Both the position numbers and the translations under genes were made by a program. Below, piece by piece: positions 36,760 to 43,537 of a DNA stretch of 43,537 nucleotides. The notes under the pieces are model-generated. The model was not told the DNA's origin and ran no database searches. It worked only from the letters and a program-made list of their open reading frames with translations. Each line of letters starts with the position of its first letter. The first letter of the stretch is position 1. Source of the stretch: Peptococcaceae bacterium (lineage in GTDB: Bacteria > Bacillota > Desulfitobacteriia > Desulfitobacteriales > Syntrophobotulaceae); assembly GCA_012839895.1 (NCBI GenBank), contig DUML01000104.1, positions 1 to 43,537 on the forward strand, given 5' to 3'.

Positions 36760-37377
36760 TTAGCGAGAAAGACCAATTTTCTCCATAACACGCTCCTCCA
36801 TCCTGCGCATAATACTGGCTTCTTCCTCTTCTTCATGATCATAACCCAGAAGATGAAAAGTACCATGGACTGCCAGGTAAACGATCTCCCTGGCAAAGGA
36901 ATGCCCAAATTCTTCAGCCTGTACTCGAGCTCTTTCGACGGAAATAACTATATCCCCTAAGACAGAATCTTCGTACTCCAAAAAATTCTCTGTTATATTA
37001 AGTGCCGGTAAATCATCGTCTTCCTCAGTCTCTTCCTTTTGACTTAATTCTTCTTCCCTAATCTCTTCTACAGAAGAAAAATCCGCCTGCTGTTCAGCAT
37101 CGCCTTTCTCCCAAAAGTCCTCATAATAGATTTCCGGTTCCCCTTCCCCCTTTTCCTGTAAAGCAAAAGAGAGCACATCTGTCGGCTGGTCTATCCCGCG
37201 GTAAGATTTGTTTAAAAGTCGAATGGTCTCGTCATCAACCAGGACCAGCCCTATTTCCGCATCCTCCGGACCGCCACCGCTGAGTAAAGCTTCATAAACG
37301 GCTTCTTTCAGAAACTTGGTAAGTTCTTCTTGTTCTTTTTCAGGCACATCTATTTCCCAACTAATTTCTAATTCCAT
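36760..37377 (-). CDS. ybeY: Endoribonuclease YbeY with acidic insertion
   Basis: A 205-residue rRNA maturation nuclease. The zinc motif is [11 protein letters not shown] and TDVLSFAL precedes it. Between TDVLSFAL (ends about 73) and LGDIVIS (starts about 139) there are about 65 residues where B. subtilis has about 20; the extra part is strongly acidic ([19 protein letters not shown]). The family is usually 150-170 residues. The catalytic core is complete, so the insertion may be a flexible lobe or interaction surface. It lies just downstream of the 7TM-HD gene. Confidence 0.93.
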   Translation of the reverse strand: MELEISWEIDVPEKEQEELTKFLKEAVYEALLSGGGPEDAEIGLVLVDDETIRLLNKSYRGIDQPTDVLSFALQEKGEGEPEIYYEDFWEKGDAEQQADFSSVEEIREEELSQKEETEEDDDLPALNITENFLEYEDSVLGDIVISVERARVQAEEFGHSFAREIVYLAVHGTFHLLGYDHEEEEEASIMRRMEERVMEKIGLSR

Positions 37378-37495
37378 CTTTACTGAAAGACCTGCGCAGG
37401 CAAGTCTTTCTGCCCTCCCTTAAAAATTTAGCAGCTTGCATTAGTGGTATTATTATATTAACTCTCTTAAAATATTATTTATTTTACAGCTTGTA

Positions 37496-39721
37496 TCATT
37501 TTTCATCTATGCTCTCATTATCTTGGACAATTTCTGCCGGGTCTTCGCCCTCGGCTTTCTCGGCAGTTTCAACAATTACTTTCAATTTGGAAGCCGGCAA
37601 CTCAGGATATTCTATCCGGGTATGGAAAATACCGCTTAAAACTTTGACAAAAGCCGTTGCAATTTTGTCTAAATCCCGGAAAGTGAGGTCACATTGGTCC
37701 AGTAAACCTTCTTCAAATTTTTCCCGGATAATCTTGCGTACCAGCCCTTCAATCTTGCCCGGCGAATTATCCCGTTGAGAACGAACTGCAGCTTCCACGT
37801 TATCCGCCAACAAGACCAAAGCCGCTTCTTTAGATTGAGGACGTTGCCCGTCATAGCGAAAAGCTTCCTCAGGCACATCCGGGTTTTCTTCCAAGGCTTT
37901 ATGATAGAAAAATGATACCAGACTGTCCCCGTGATGCTGGGCGATTATTTCTTGGATGCTCTCCGGGAGTTTATGTTCCTTGGCCATTTCCAGCCCGTCT
38001 TTGACATGGGAAATGACAATTAAAGAACTTAGGGTCGGGGCAATTTTATCATGAGGATTATCTTTAGAAAATTGGTTCTCAATAAAGAAGTAAGGACGCT
38101 TTAACTTACCAATATCATGGTAAAGCGCGCCTACCCTGACCAGAACAGGGTCAGCTTTTACTTCCTCGGCAGCCGTTTCAGCCAAATTGCCAACCAAGAC
38201 ACTATGATGATAAGTCCCCGGCGCCTCCATTAAGAGACTCTTGAGCAAAGGCGAGTTGGGATTGGACAGTTCCAAAAGCCTGACTGCCGAAGTAATATTA
38301 AACCAGGATTCAAACCAAGGCAATGCTCCCATGGTCAAAACAGCCGCTAAGAAACCATTGGACAAAGCCAGGGCACAACCGATCAACCAATAGCTAGGGC
38401 TAAACCCCTTAATTAAAGCTATCCCGCTAATTAAAATGACATTAGCCACCGCCACATATAAACCGGCCCAAGCCAGGGCAGAACGTTGTGCCAGACGGGC
38501 TACGCTTAAAATGCCAACCAGCCCGCCAATCAAAACAAACAAGCCGGCAATTGACCCCGTAGCTCCCAGGGAAGTAGGGTCAGCCATTGTCCCAGCAAAA
38601 ACCGCCAGGACAATACCTACAGCAACGGCAAGTTTTACTCCCAAAAGGATTGTAACGGTCATTGTCGCCCAAGCCGCCGGAATCAAAGCGGCAGTTAAAT
38701 CATTTAAATCGCTGTCCCCTAAATTAATTGCCAAAAACGCTTTCCCTAAGATCAAAACGAAAAGCATTAATATGCCGATGTAAACCAACCTGCGCCATTT
38801 CTGAAGAATTTCCGGACTGATCTGGTAAGCAAATATGACCAGAATTAACATGCAAAGCAAAACATGAATGGCAATCCCGGAAGCTGGCTTCCAAGGGGAC
38901 TTAACTTCAATTAAACCATAAGCATAAAGGACCTGGAAAATTCGCTCGTCAACGATCTCCCCGGGGCCCACAATTTTCTCATTGGCCTTGTATTCCCGGA
39001 CCGAAGGCTTCACCTTCGAACTGGCTATTTCCCTTAGTTTCTTAGTCTCAACCTCATCAACTATCAAGGTGGGCTTAAGCACTTTTAATTCGATATAAGC
39101 CTGGGCGTAAGTTTTCATAACAGCAGGCAGACTGGATTTATTGACTTGCTCTTTCATCCGGTCTTTTAAGAGCTTTACCTCGCTCTGGGACTTAGCCCCG
39201 CTGTTAGGGTCTCTGGCAATACCCAAAATAATCCTGCTTAAAGTTTCTTCCGCTTTCTCCAGTTCATCATCGGAAAGCTCCAGAAGGGAGGCTAGAGTCT
39301 CATCCGGCAAAATAGTAAAAGGGGTGGTCTTCCAGAGTTCTTTAATTTTTTCCCCGAGATCATTATCGGACTCTCTTACCTGGTTTAAAACCAAAAAGGT
39401 ATGGCTTAAATCCTCGGCTAAATAGGAAATCTGGGACTCATCCGCAGTATAAACTGGTTGGACTGCATTGGCGGCCTCTTGTTGTTCTTGATAGTATTTA
39501 TCTAAATCTTCGATTTCTTTGGTATAAGGAGCAGTGATTAATTCCGGGCTTGGTTCCCCCAATTCAATATTAAGCTTGGAGCCGAAAAGCCCAGAGGACA
39601 AAACGGCCGTAAATAACAAAAAGAACAGCACAAATACAACTACCTGGTATCTGAACTGTGAATTCTTATATGGCTTTTCGCTAAAAAGCACTTTTTTTAA
39701 TTTTTTATTCAAATCCATCAA
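37496..39721 (-). CDS. 7TM-HD phosphodiesterase (PgpH-like)
   Basis: A 741-residue membrane protein: a first helix at about 28-45, an extracytoplasmic 7TMR-HDED domain to about 280, seven membrane helices at about 285-470, then a cytoplasmic HD domain. Metal-binding residues are in YHHSVL, HDIGK and QHHGDS. Listeria PgpH of this family hydrolyses c-di-AMP; the same substrate is likely. It lies 11 bases downstream of phoH. Confidence 0.94.
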   Translation of the reverse strand: MMDLNKKLKKVLFSEKPYKNSQFRYQVVVFVLFFLLFTAVLSSGLFGSKLNIELGEPSPELITAPYTKEIEDLDKYYQEQQEAANAVQPVYTADESQISYLAEDLSHTFLVLNQVRESDNDLGEKIKELWKTTPFTILPDETLASLLELSDDELEKAEETLSRIILGIARDPNSGAKSQSEVKLLKDRMKEQVNKSSLPAVMKTYAQAYIELKVLKPTLIVDEVETKKLREIASSKVKPSVREYKANEKIVGPGEIVDERIFQVLYAYGLIEVKSPWKPASGIAIHVLLCMLILVIFAYQISPEILQKWRRLVYIGILMLFVLILGKAFLAINLGDSDLNDLTAALIPAAWATMTVTILLGVKLAVAVGIVLAVFAGTMADPTSLGATGSIAGLFVLIGGLVGILSVARLAQRSALAWAGLYVAVANVILISGIALIKGFSPSYWLIGCALALSNGFLAAVLTMGALPWFESWFNITSAVRLLELSNPNSPLLKSLLMEAPGTYHHSVLVGNLAETAAEEVKADPVLVRVGALYHDIGKLKRPYFFIENQFSKDNPHDKIAPTLSSLIVISHVKDGLEMAKEHKLPESIQEIIAQHHGDSLVSFFYHKALEENPDVPEEAFRYDGQRPQSKEAALVLLADNVEAAVRSQRDNSPGKIEGLVRKIIREKFEEGLLDQCDLTFRDLDKIATAFVKVLSGIFHTRIEYPELPASKLKVIVETAEKAEGEDPAEIVQDNESIDEK

Positions 39722-39732
39722 TCCTTACCGGG

Positions 39733-40710
39733 CTACACGTCCTCTTTTTCGGAAGGATGATCACCCTTCTCTTCATAAGCATGAATTATGCTTTGGACAA
39801 GCGGGTTACGTACAATATCCTCGACGGTAAAGTAATGGAAGGAAATCCCGGGGATTTCTTGCAAAATGCGCTGTACTTCGATTAAACCCGAATAATGCCC
39901 CCGCGGCAAATCAACCTGGGTAATATCTCCGGTGACCACCGCCTTGGAGCCAAAACCAAGGCGAGTTAAAAACATTTTCATTTGCTCCGGCGAGGTATTT
40001 TGGGCTTCATCCAAAATAATAAAAGAATCGTCAAGAGTACGGCCACGCATATAAGCTAAAGGAGCAATTTCAATTGTTCCTTTCTCAATATACCTGCCGG
40101 TGGTTTCCGGGCCCAAGAGATCAAAGAGGGCATCATACAAAGGCCTTAAATAAGGATTTACTTTCTCCTGCAAATCACCCGGTAAGAAGCCAAGTTTTTC
40201 ACCTGCTTCCACAGCCGGACGAGTCAATACTATCCTGTTAACCTCTTTAGCTCTTAAGGCCTTGACAGCCATTACTACAGCCAGATAGGTCTTGCCAGTT
40301 CCTGCCGGGCCGATCCCAAAAACTAAGGATTCTTTCTCAATGGCCTTGATATACTTGGCTTGACCTAATGTTTTGGCCCTAATAGGTCTTCCCCGCTGGG
40401 TAGTGGCAATGATTCGGGTAAGATACCCGGACATATCCTGATTGACGCCTTCTTCAACTTTGGAAACAACATAGGTAACATCGGCCAACGTAAGATTATT
40501 CCCCTTCCGGATTAAGGTAAGGAGCTGATTCAGGACTGCTTCAGCCAGCTTGACTTGGACATCTTCGCCGGATACTGTCATTTCTTCCCCACGGACAACG
40601 ATCTGACAAGCCAACCTCTCTTCTAAGAAGCGGAGGTGGACATCTTCCAACCCAAGTAGATTTAAAGCTTCTTCCCCATCTTTAAGTTTTAATTTGATTT
40701 CGCTACGCAA
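39733..40710 (-). CDS. phoH: PhoH-like ATPase
   Basis: A 325-residue P-loop ATPase with Walker A GPAGTGKTYLAV and Walker B FIILDEAQNTSPEQMK, plus VVTGDITQVDLP. The N-terminal 100 residues are the small RNA-binding-like domain of Firmicutes PhoH. The TTG at 40710 is selected because GGAGG lies 7 bases upstream and the protein then aligns with family N-termini; a longer reading from 40782 would overlap yqfD. The biological role, probably in RNA metabolism with YbeY, is not settled. Confidence 0.94.
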   Translation of the reverse strand: MRSEIKLKLKDGEEALNLLGLEDVHLRFLEERLACQIVVRGEEMTVSGEDVQVKLAEAVLNQLLTLIRKGNNLTLADVTYVVSKVEEGVNQDMSGYLTRIIATTQRGRPIRAKTLGQAKYIKAIEKESLVFGIGPAGTGKTYLAVVMAVKALRAKEVNRIVLTRPAVEAGEKLGFLPGDLQEKVNPYLRPLYDALFDLLGPETTGRYIEKGTIEIAPLAYMRGRTLDDSFIILDEAQNTSPEQMKMFLTRLGFGSKAVVTGDITQVDLPRGHYSGLIEVQRILQEIPGISFHYFTVEDIVRNPLVQSIIHAYEEKGDHPSEKEDV

Positions 40711-40738
40711 GCTACTTCCTCCATCAGGCGAGATAATA

Positions 40739-41941
40739 TCACTGCCTATAGACTGCCAGTTCTTGAAAGGTTTCGACTTCAATTCGGATATGTTCCACTC
40801 CTTTTTCCGCAGGAAAAACCAACACTTTATCCTGAAGAATCTCAGCCTCAGGGGGTATTTCCTTTTTTAGCTCTTCCCTAGCCAAAGTTTCCGCCAGCTC
40901 TCTTGCTTCAGACACTGTACGTTCGACTTGTTTCTTTTGAGTCTCTTCATAACGTATTTTTATTATTTCGACAGGGAAGCGCCAATTCCTCCAAACCGGC
41001 AGGGCATAAATCTCGCTTTCTTGTATTGATTCAGGATAAGGACTATCCTGATTCGTTATCATTATTACTCTATCTTTTATTTTTATACCCCAGCCATTAG
41101 CAGAATTTCCAGTTTTCTCAATTACTTCCTCCTTAAGTGGTACCTTTTTTTCCGCACTGTACCAAACCCTGCCGCGAACAAAGCCTTTGGCGGCAGGAGC
41201 GTCAACAGTATTTTTTTTAGCCTCAGCTTGACCCTTAACATCAAAACTGTACTCGGTCATGCCCCCGGCAGCCTTAATGAGTACTTGCCCTTCTTTAACC
41301 ATATCCCCTTCTTTAACAACCGGAATGCCTTGGATAACAATGATATCATCCACAAAACCTGTTTTGGCTGCGACCAAATCCCCTTGGTAAAGAACTTTCT
41401 GGGGCAAAGTTTTTTCTACCACCCGGATCCGGATATTCGTTCCCCTTTCTTCTATGGTCGCCCAGATTATATCCTCATTGCCTTCCTGCAATTTTTTGCT
41501 TATACTCTCGAGATCTAGGCTGCTTTTTAAAACCCATTTTTTAAGCCCCAATATTTCAGCTTCAGCTATAATTTGCTCCGTAGAAACACGATTGTTGCCT
41601 TCCACACTGATACTGATAACAAACTGGGACAAAACAGTGAGCGCCGCAAAAATAAGGAAAAGACCAATAATTAAACCTTTACGCCGCTGCCAGCGAAGGA
41701 GCACAAAAGGAAGCCCATATTTGGACCTTAACCGAATCTTAATTCCGGCTTTCTTGGCAGCGTTTCTTAAACGCCTAAAATCATCGGTACTCACTTCTGC
41801 CCAAAAAGCGTCAGGCAATCTCCGACCATTATAAAAAACAATCCCATCCTTAAGGGCCTGGTTAAGAAAGTCTGCCAAACCCTCCCCTTGGACTTGAATG
41901 TGGACTCGCCCTTGAAAATAACGGACTGCTTTTTTATACAT
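40739..41941 (-). CDS. yqfD: Sporulation protein YqfD
   Basis: A 400-residue membrane-anchored protein with a single helix at about 90-110 (GLIIGLFLIFAALTVLSQFV). The N-terminal part is the YqfD family domain, and the large C-terminal part (GNNRVSTEQIIAEAEILGLKKW ... QEGNEDIIWATIEERGTNIRI) lies outside the cytoplasm. The family is needed for sporulation in B. subtilis and is expressed under sigma-E. It lies 3 bases after yqfC, an operon with it. Confidence 0.94.
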   Translation of the reverse strand: MYKKAVRYFQGRVHIQVQGEGLADFLNQALKDGIVFYNGRRLPDAFWAEVSTDDFRRLRNAAKKAGIKIRLRSKYGLPFVLLRWQRRKGLIIGLFLIFAALTVLSQFVISISVEGNNRVSTEQIIAEAEILGLKKWVLKSSLDLESISKKLQEGNEDIIWATIEERGTNIRIRVVEKTLPQKVLYQGDLVAAKTGFVDDIIVIQGIPVVKEGDMVKEGQVLIKAAGGMTEYSFDVKGQAEAKKNTVDAPAAKGFVRGRVWYSAEKKVPLKEEVIEKTGNSANGWGIKIKDRVIMITNQDSPYPESIQESEIYALPVWRNWRFPVEIIKIRYEETQKKQVERTVSEARELAETLAREELKKEIPPEAEILQDKVLVFPAEKGVEHIRIEVETFQELAVYRQ

Positions 41942-41944
41942 ACC

Positions 41945-42217
41945 CTATTCCTCCTCAAAAGAAAGCCCGGAGATTTGGCCTTTTAGGTTAATTTCCGTAT
42001 CCAGGACGGTAGTTAAGACAAAATTCTTGCCCCTGATGGAAAGTCTCCCTACAGGAGTTTTCAGGACAATCTCTTCATTGGTAAAGAAGACGACCTCTTG
42101 AAAATACTCTACAGTCATCTCCTCGCGTCCCATAATTGTTATTCTTGGCCCTTTTTTCAAGATATCTGAAGGCAACTCCAAAACTTCGCCGGCCTGTTTT
42201 TGCAGTTTCCTAAACAT
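41945..42217 (-). CDS. yqfC: Sporulation protein YqfC
   Basis: A 90-residue protein of the YqfC/YabP fold (LPSDILKKGPRITIMGREEMTVE ... VVFFTNEEIVLKT ... GRLSIRGKNF), related to spore coat assembly factors. Sigma-E-dependent in B. subtilis together with yqfD. AAAGGAG lies 9 bases before the ATG, part of it inside an inverted repeat. No sigma-E promoter could be identified with confidence. Confidence 0.92.
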   Translation of the reverse strand: MFRKLQKQAGEVLELPSDILKKGPRITIMGREEMTVEYFQEVVFFTNEEIVLKTPVGRLSIRGKNFVLTTVLDTEINLKGQISGLSFEEE

Positions 42218-42229
42218 TTAAGCACCACT

Positions 42230-42258
42230 CCTTTCATAGCATGTCTATGCTTGAAAGG
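42230..42258 (-). promoter_or_regulatory. Hairpin overlapping the yqfC ribosome site
   Basis: CCTTTCA (42230-42236) and TGAAAGG (42252-42258) with inner AGCAT/ATGCT form a 12-pair stem with one bulge and a four-base loop. On the minus-strand message the GAAAGG arm includes part of the yqfC Shine-Dalgarno AAAGGAGT (42234-42227), so it could limit translation. Confidence 0.5.
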
Positions 42259-42378
42259 AAAAGATTAGTCCAAGCTTCTGATCGGTAAACATGCCTGCTT
42301 GGGGCATATTTTTTGCGTTACTTAGCGAACCGTCAAAGCTGAGAAGCGCCGTGAGCGCAGCTTTTGCAGCGTTACAAT

Positions 42379-42431
42379 AAAAAAATTTAAAGGAGACATT
42401 GCTAAACAATTTCGTTTGGCAACGTCCCCTT
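42379..42431 (-). terminator. Second terminator downstream of degV
   Basis: On the minus strand AAGGGGACGTTGCCAAAC pairs with GTTTAGCAATGTCTCCTT with three imperfect pairs, followed by TAAATTTTTTT. It comes directly after the first terminator. Confidence 0.8.
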
Positions 42432-42434
42432 AAT

Positions 42435-42484
42435 AAAAAAACTTGAACAAATACGGAAATGCATTAATGGAGTATTTGGTCAAG
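42435..42484 (-). terminator. First terminator downstream of degV
   Basis: On the minus strand CTTGACCAAATAC pairs with GTATTTGTTCAAG (one mismatch), followed by TTTTTTT. It lies about 30 bases past the degV stop. Confidence 0.85.
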
Positions 42485-42515
42485 TTCTATGTAATTTTCT
42501 ATTTCTGATATATTC

Positions 42516-43385
42516 TTATTTCTGATATAGGGATGGCTTTTCATTAAAAAAGAATACTCCGACACCGCCAATTCCCAGATGAGCGCCCAGTACACAGCCG
42601 ATTTTCTCAATAAAAAAGTCGGCAATGCCCGTTTTTTCTTTGAGCATCTCGGCTAATTCCTGGGCGGTTGACAAATCATCGGCATGGCTGATACCTACGG
42701 TTTGATCCGGAAAAGCTTTGATTCTTTCTCCTACCATCTCTACCAACCTGTTCAAGGCTCCCCGCTTTCCTCTTACCGCTCCGATAACTCTCATCTTGCC
42801 ATTTTGCACGTCAAGAATAGGCCGGACATTGAGCATACTTCCGGTTTTGCCGATAATTTTGTTCAGTCGACCTCCTTTGACAAGCCAAGAAAGATCGGAA
42901 ATTGAAAATATATGTTCAATATGTTTTACCATAAAATCGATTTGCTCTAATATTTTGGGATATTCGACCCCTTTAGCTGCCAATTTAGCGGCTTGCAAAG
43001 CAATTAAGCCTGTACCCAGTGATCCTGATTTGGAATCCACAACAGTCATCTTTACGATTTGGCCTTTGTCTTTTAGTTCCTCTTCAATCATTTTAGCCAG
43101 GTTATGAGTACCGGAAAGGGCTGAAGAGAAGGCCAAATAGATAAAATCATAAGCGCGTTTGGCATATTCTGTAAAGGTATTGTAGATCTCTGCAGGATAG
43201 ATTTGGGATGTTTTTGGGACTACTCCTTTTTTCATCTCCGAGTACACTTCATCAATTTGGATATCTACCTTATCCCGGTATTCTACCCCATTGAGCATAA
43301 TATTCAGCGGCATTACTTTAATTTCGTATTTCTCCAACAACTCCGTCGGCAAATCACAAGTGCTGTCTACGATTATTTTAATCAT
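42516..43385 (-). CDS. DegV family fatty-acid-binding protein
   Basis: A 289-residue DegV protein: IVDSTCDLPTELLEKY at the N-terminus, PKTSQIYPAEIYNTF, SSALSGTHNLA, VVDSKSGSLGTGLIALQA and GVFFF at the end. The family binds a fatty acid and, as FakB, presents it to the kinase FakA for phosphorylation; whether this member does so is unknown. Two GAGGATATATT copies precede the ATG at 43385, the nearer serving as ribosome site. It is followed by two tandem terminators. Confidence 0.94.
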   Translation of the reverse strand: MIKIIVDSTCDLPTELLEKYEIKVMPLNIMLNGVEYRDKVDIQIDEVYSEMKKGVVPKTSQIYPAEIYNTFTEYAKRAYDFIYLAFSSALSGTHNLAKMIEEELKDKGQIVKMTVVDSKSGSLGTGLIALQAAKLAAKGVEYPKILEQIDFMVKHIEHIFSISDLSWLVKGGRLNKIIGKTGSMLNVRPILDVQNGKMRVIGAVRGKRGALNRLVEMVGERIKAFPDQTVGISHADDLSTAQELAEMLKEKTGIADFFIEKIGCVLGAHLGIGGVGVFFFNEKPSLYQK

Positions 43386-43537
43386 AAATATATCCTCAAT
43401 ATATCCTCTAAAAATTTAAGTATTTTAGAGGAAATTCGCCAAATATCTTCTTTTCCCTTCCCGGTCTTACTAAAATTTCTCGATTTTTAATAAAAAATAA
43501 CATTAACCTTGCATAAATTATTTTTCAAATTGTCAAT

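Noticed and set aside
1-43537. tRNA or rRNA genes, CRISPR arrays, insertion sequences, prophage
   Set aside because: No cloverleaf-type sequence, conserved rRNA string, spaced repeat array, transposase, integrase or phage gene was recognised.

Overview
The window reads as chromosome of an anaerobic, spore-forming Gram-positive bacterium of class Clostridia, probably a Peptococcaceae/Desulfitobacteriaceae relative (Desulfitobacterium, Desulfosporosinus or Dehalobacter type). Grounds: the order yqfC-yqfD-phoH-7TM-HD-ybeY-cdd-era-recO with sporulation genes yqfCD; a glycine T-box before glyQS; strong GGAGG ribosome binding sites with frequent TTG and GTG starts; a PPDK / PPDK-regulator / CcpN-like cluster; and an oxygen-independent-type thi operon (thiS-thiF-thiG-thiH-tenI). 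The genus is inference. Nearly all genes lie on the minus strand. No tRNA, rRNA, CRISPR array, insertion sequence or prophage was seen.

Layout. 1-4500: a two-component pair cut by the window edge, a cysteine-rich DUF1847 protein, AzlCD amino acid exporter, a YccF membrane protein and an AraC/GyrI regulator. 4684-7703: a thiamine-thiazole operon with its own promoter and a compact hairpin-terminator leader that does not look like a TPP riboswitch. Its thiH is reduced to an open 160-codon fragment lacking the radical-SAM cysteines and a central block. 7771-12912: a DUF2200 gene, then modABC molybdate transporter under a molybdenum-cofactor (Moco) riboswitch with a following terminator. A divergent regulator joins an excisionase-type HTH to a TOBE domain, and a methyltransferase gene follows. 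13038-16460: a small membrane protein, a split ThrE-type threonine/serine exporter, and an ECF sigma factor overlapping its DUF4179 anti-sigma-like partner.

16726-27390: central metabolism. gltBD (glutamate synthase) sits behind a good promoter and a leader attenuator. Next come ppdK, its bifunctional kinase/phosphorylase regulator and a CcpN-like CBS repressor, together a pyruvate/PEP control unit. 27849-31201: glyQS with a complete T-box and a consensus promoter. 31586-33634: one methyl-accepting chemotaxis receptor on the plus strand. 33631-42217: recO, deoC, era, cdd, ybeY (with an acidic insertion), the 7TM-HD phosphodiesterase, phoH, yqfD and yqfC. 42516-43385: degV followed by two tandem terminators.

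The most interesting points are the twice-deleted yet open thiH, the thiS leader RNA, the two-layer molybdenum control (riboswitch plus TOBE regulator), and the gltB attenuator with a mutually exclusive hairpin whose loop fits the ANTAR-type A1/G4 pattern. No wholly new multi-gene system could be demonstrated from sequence alone.
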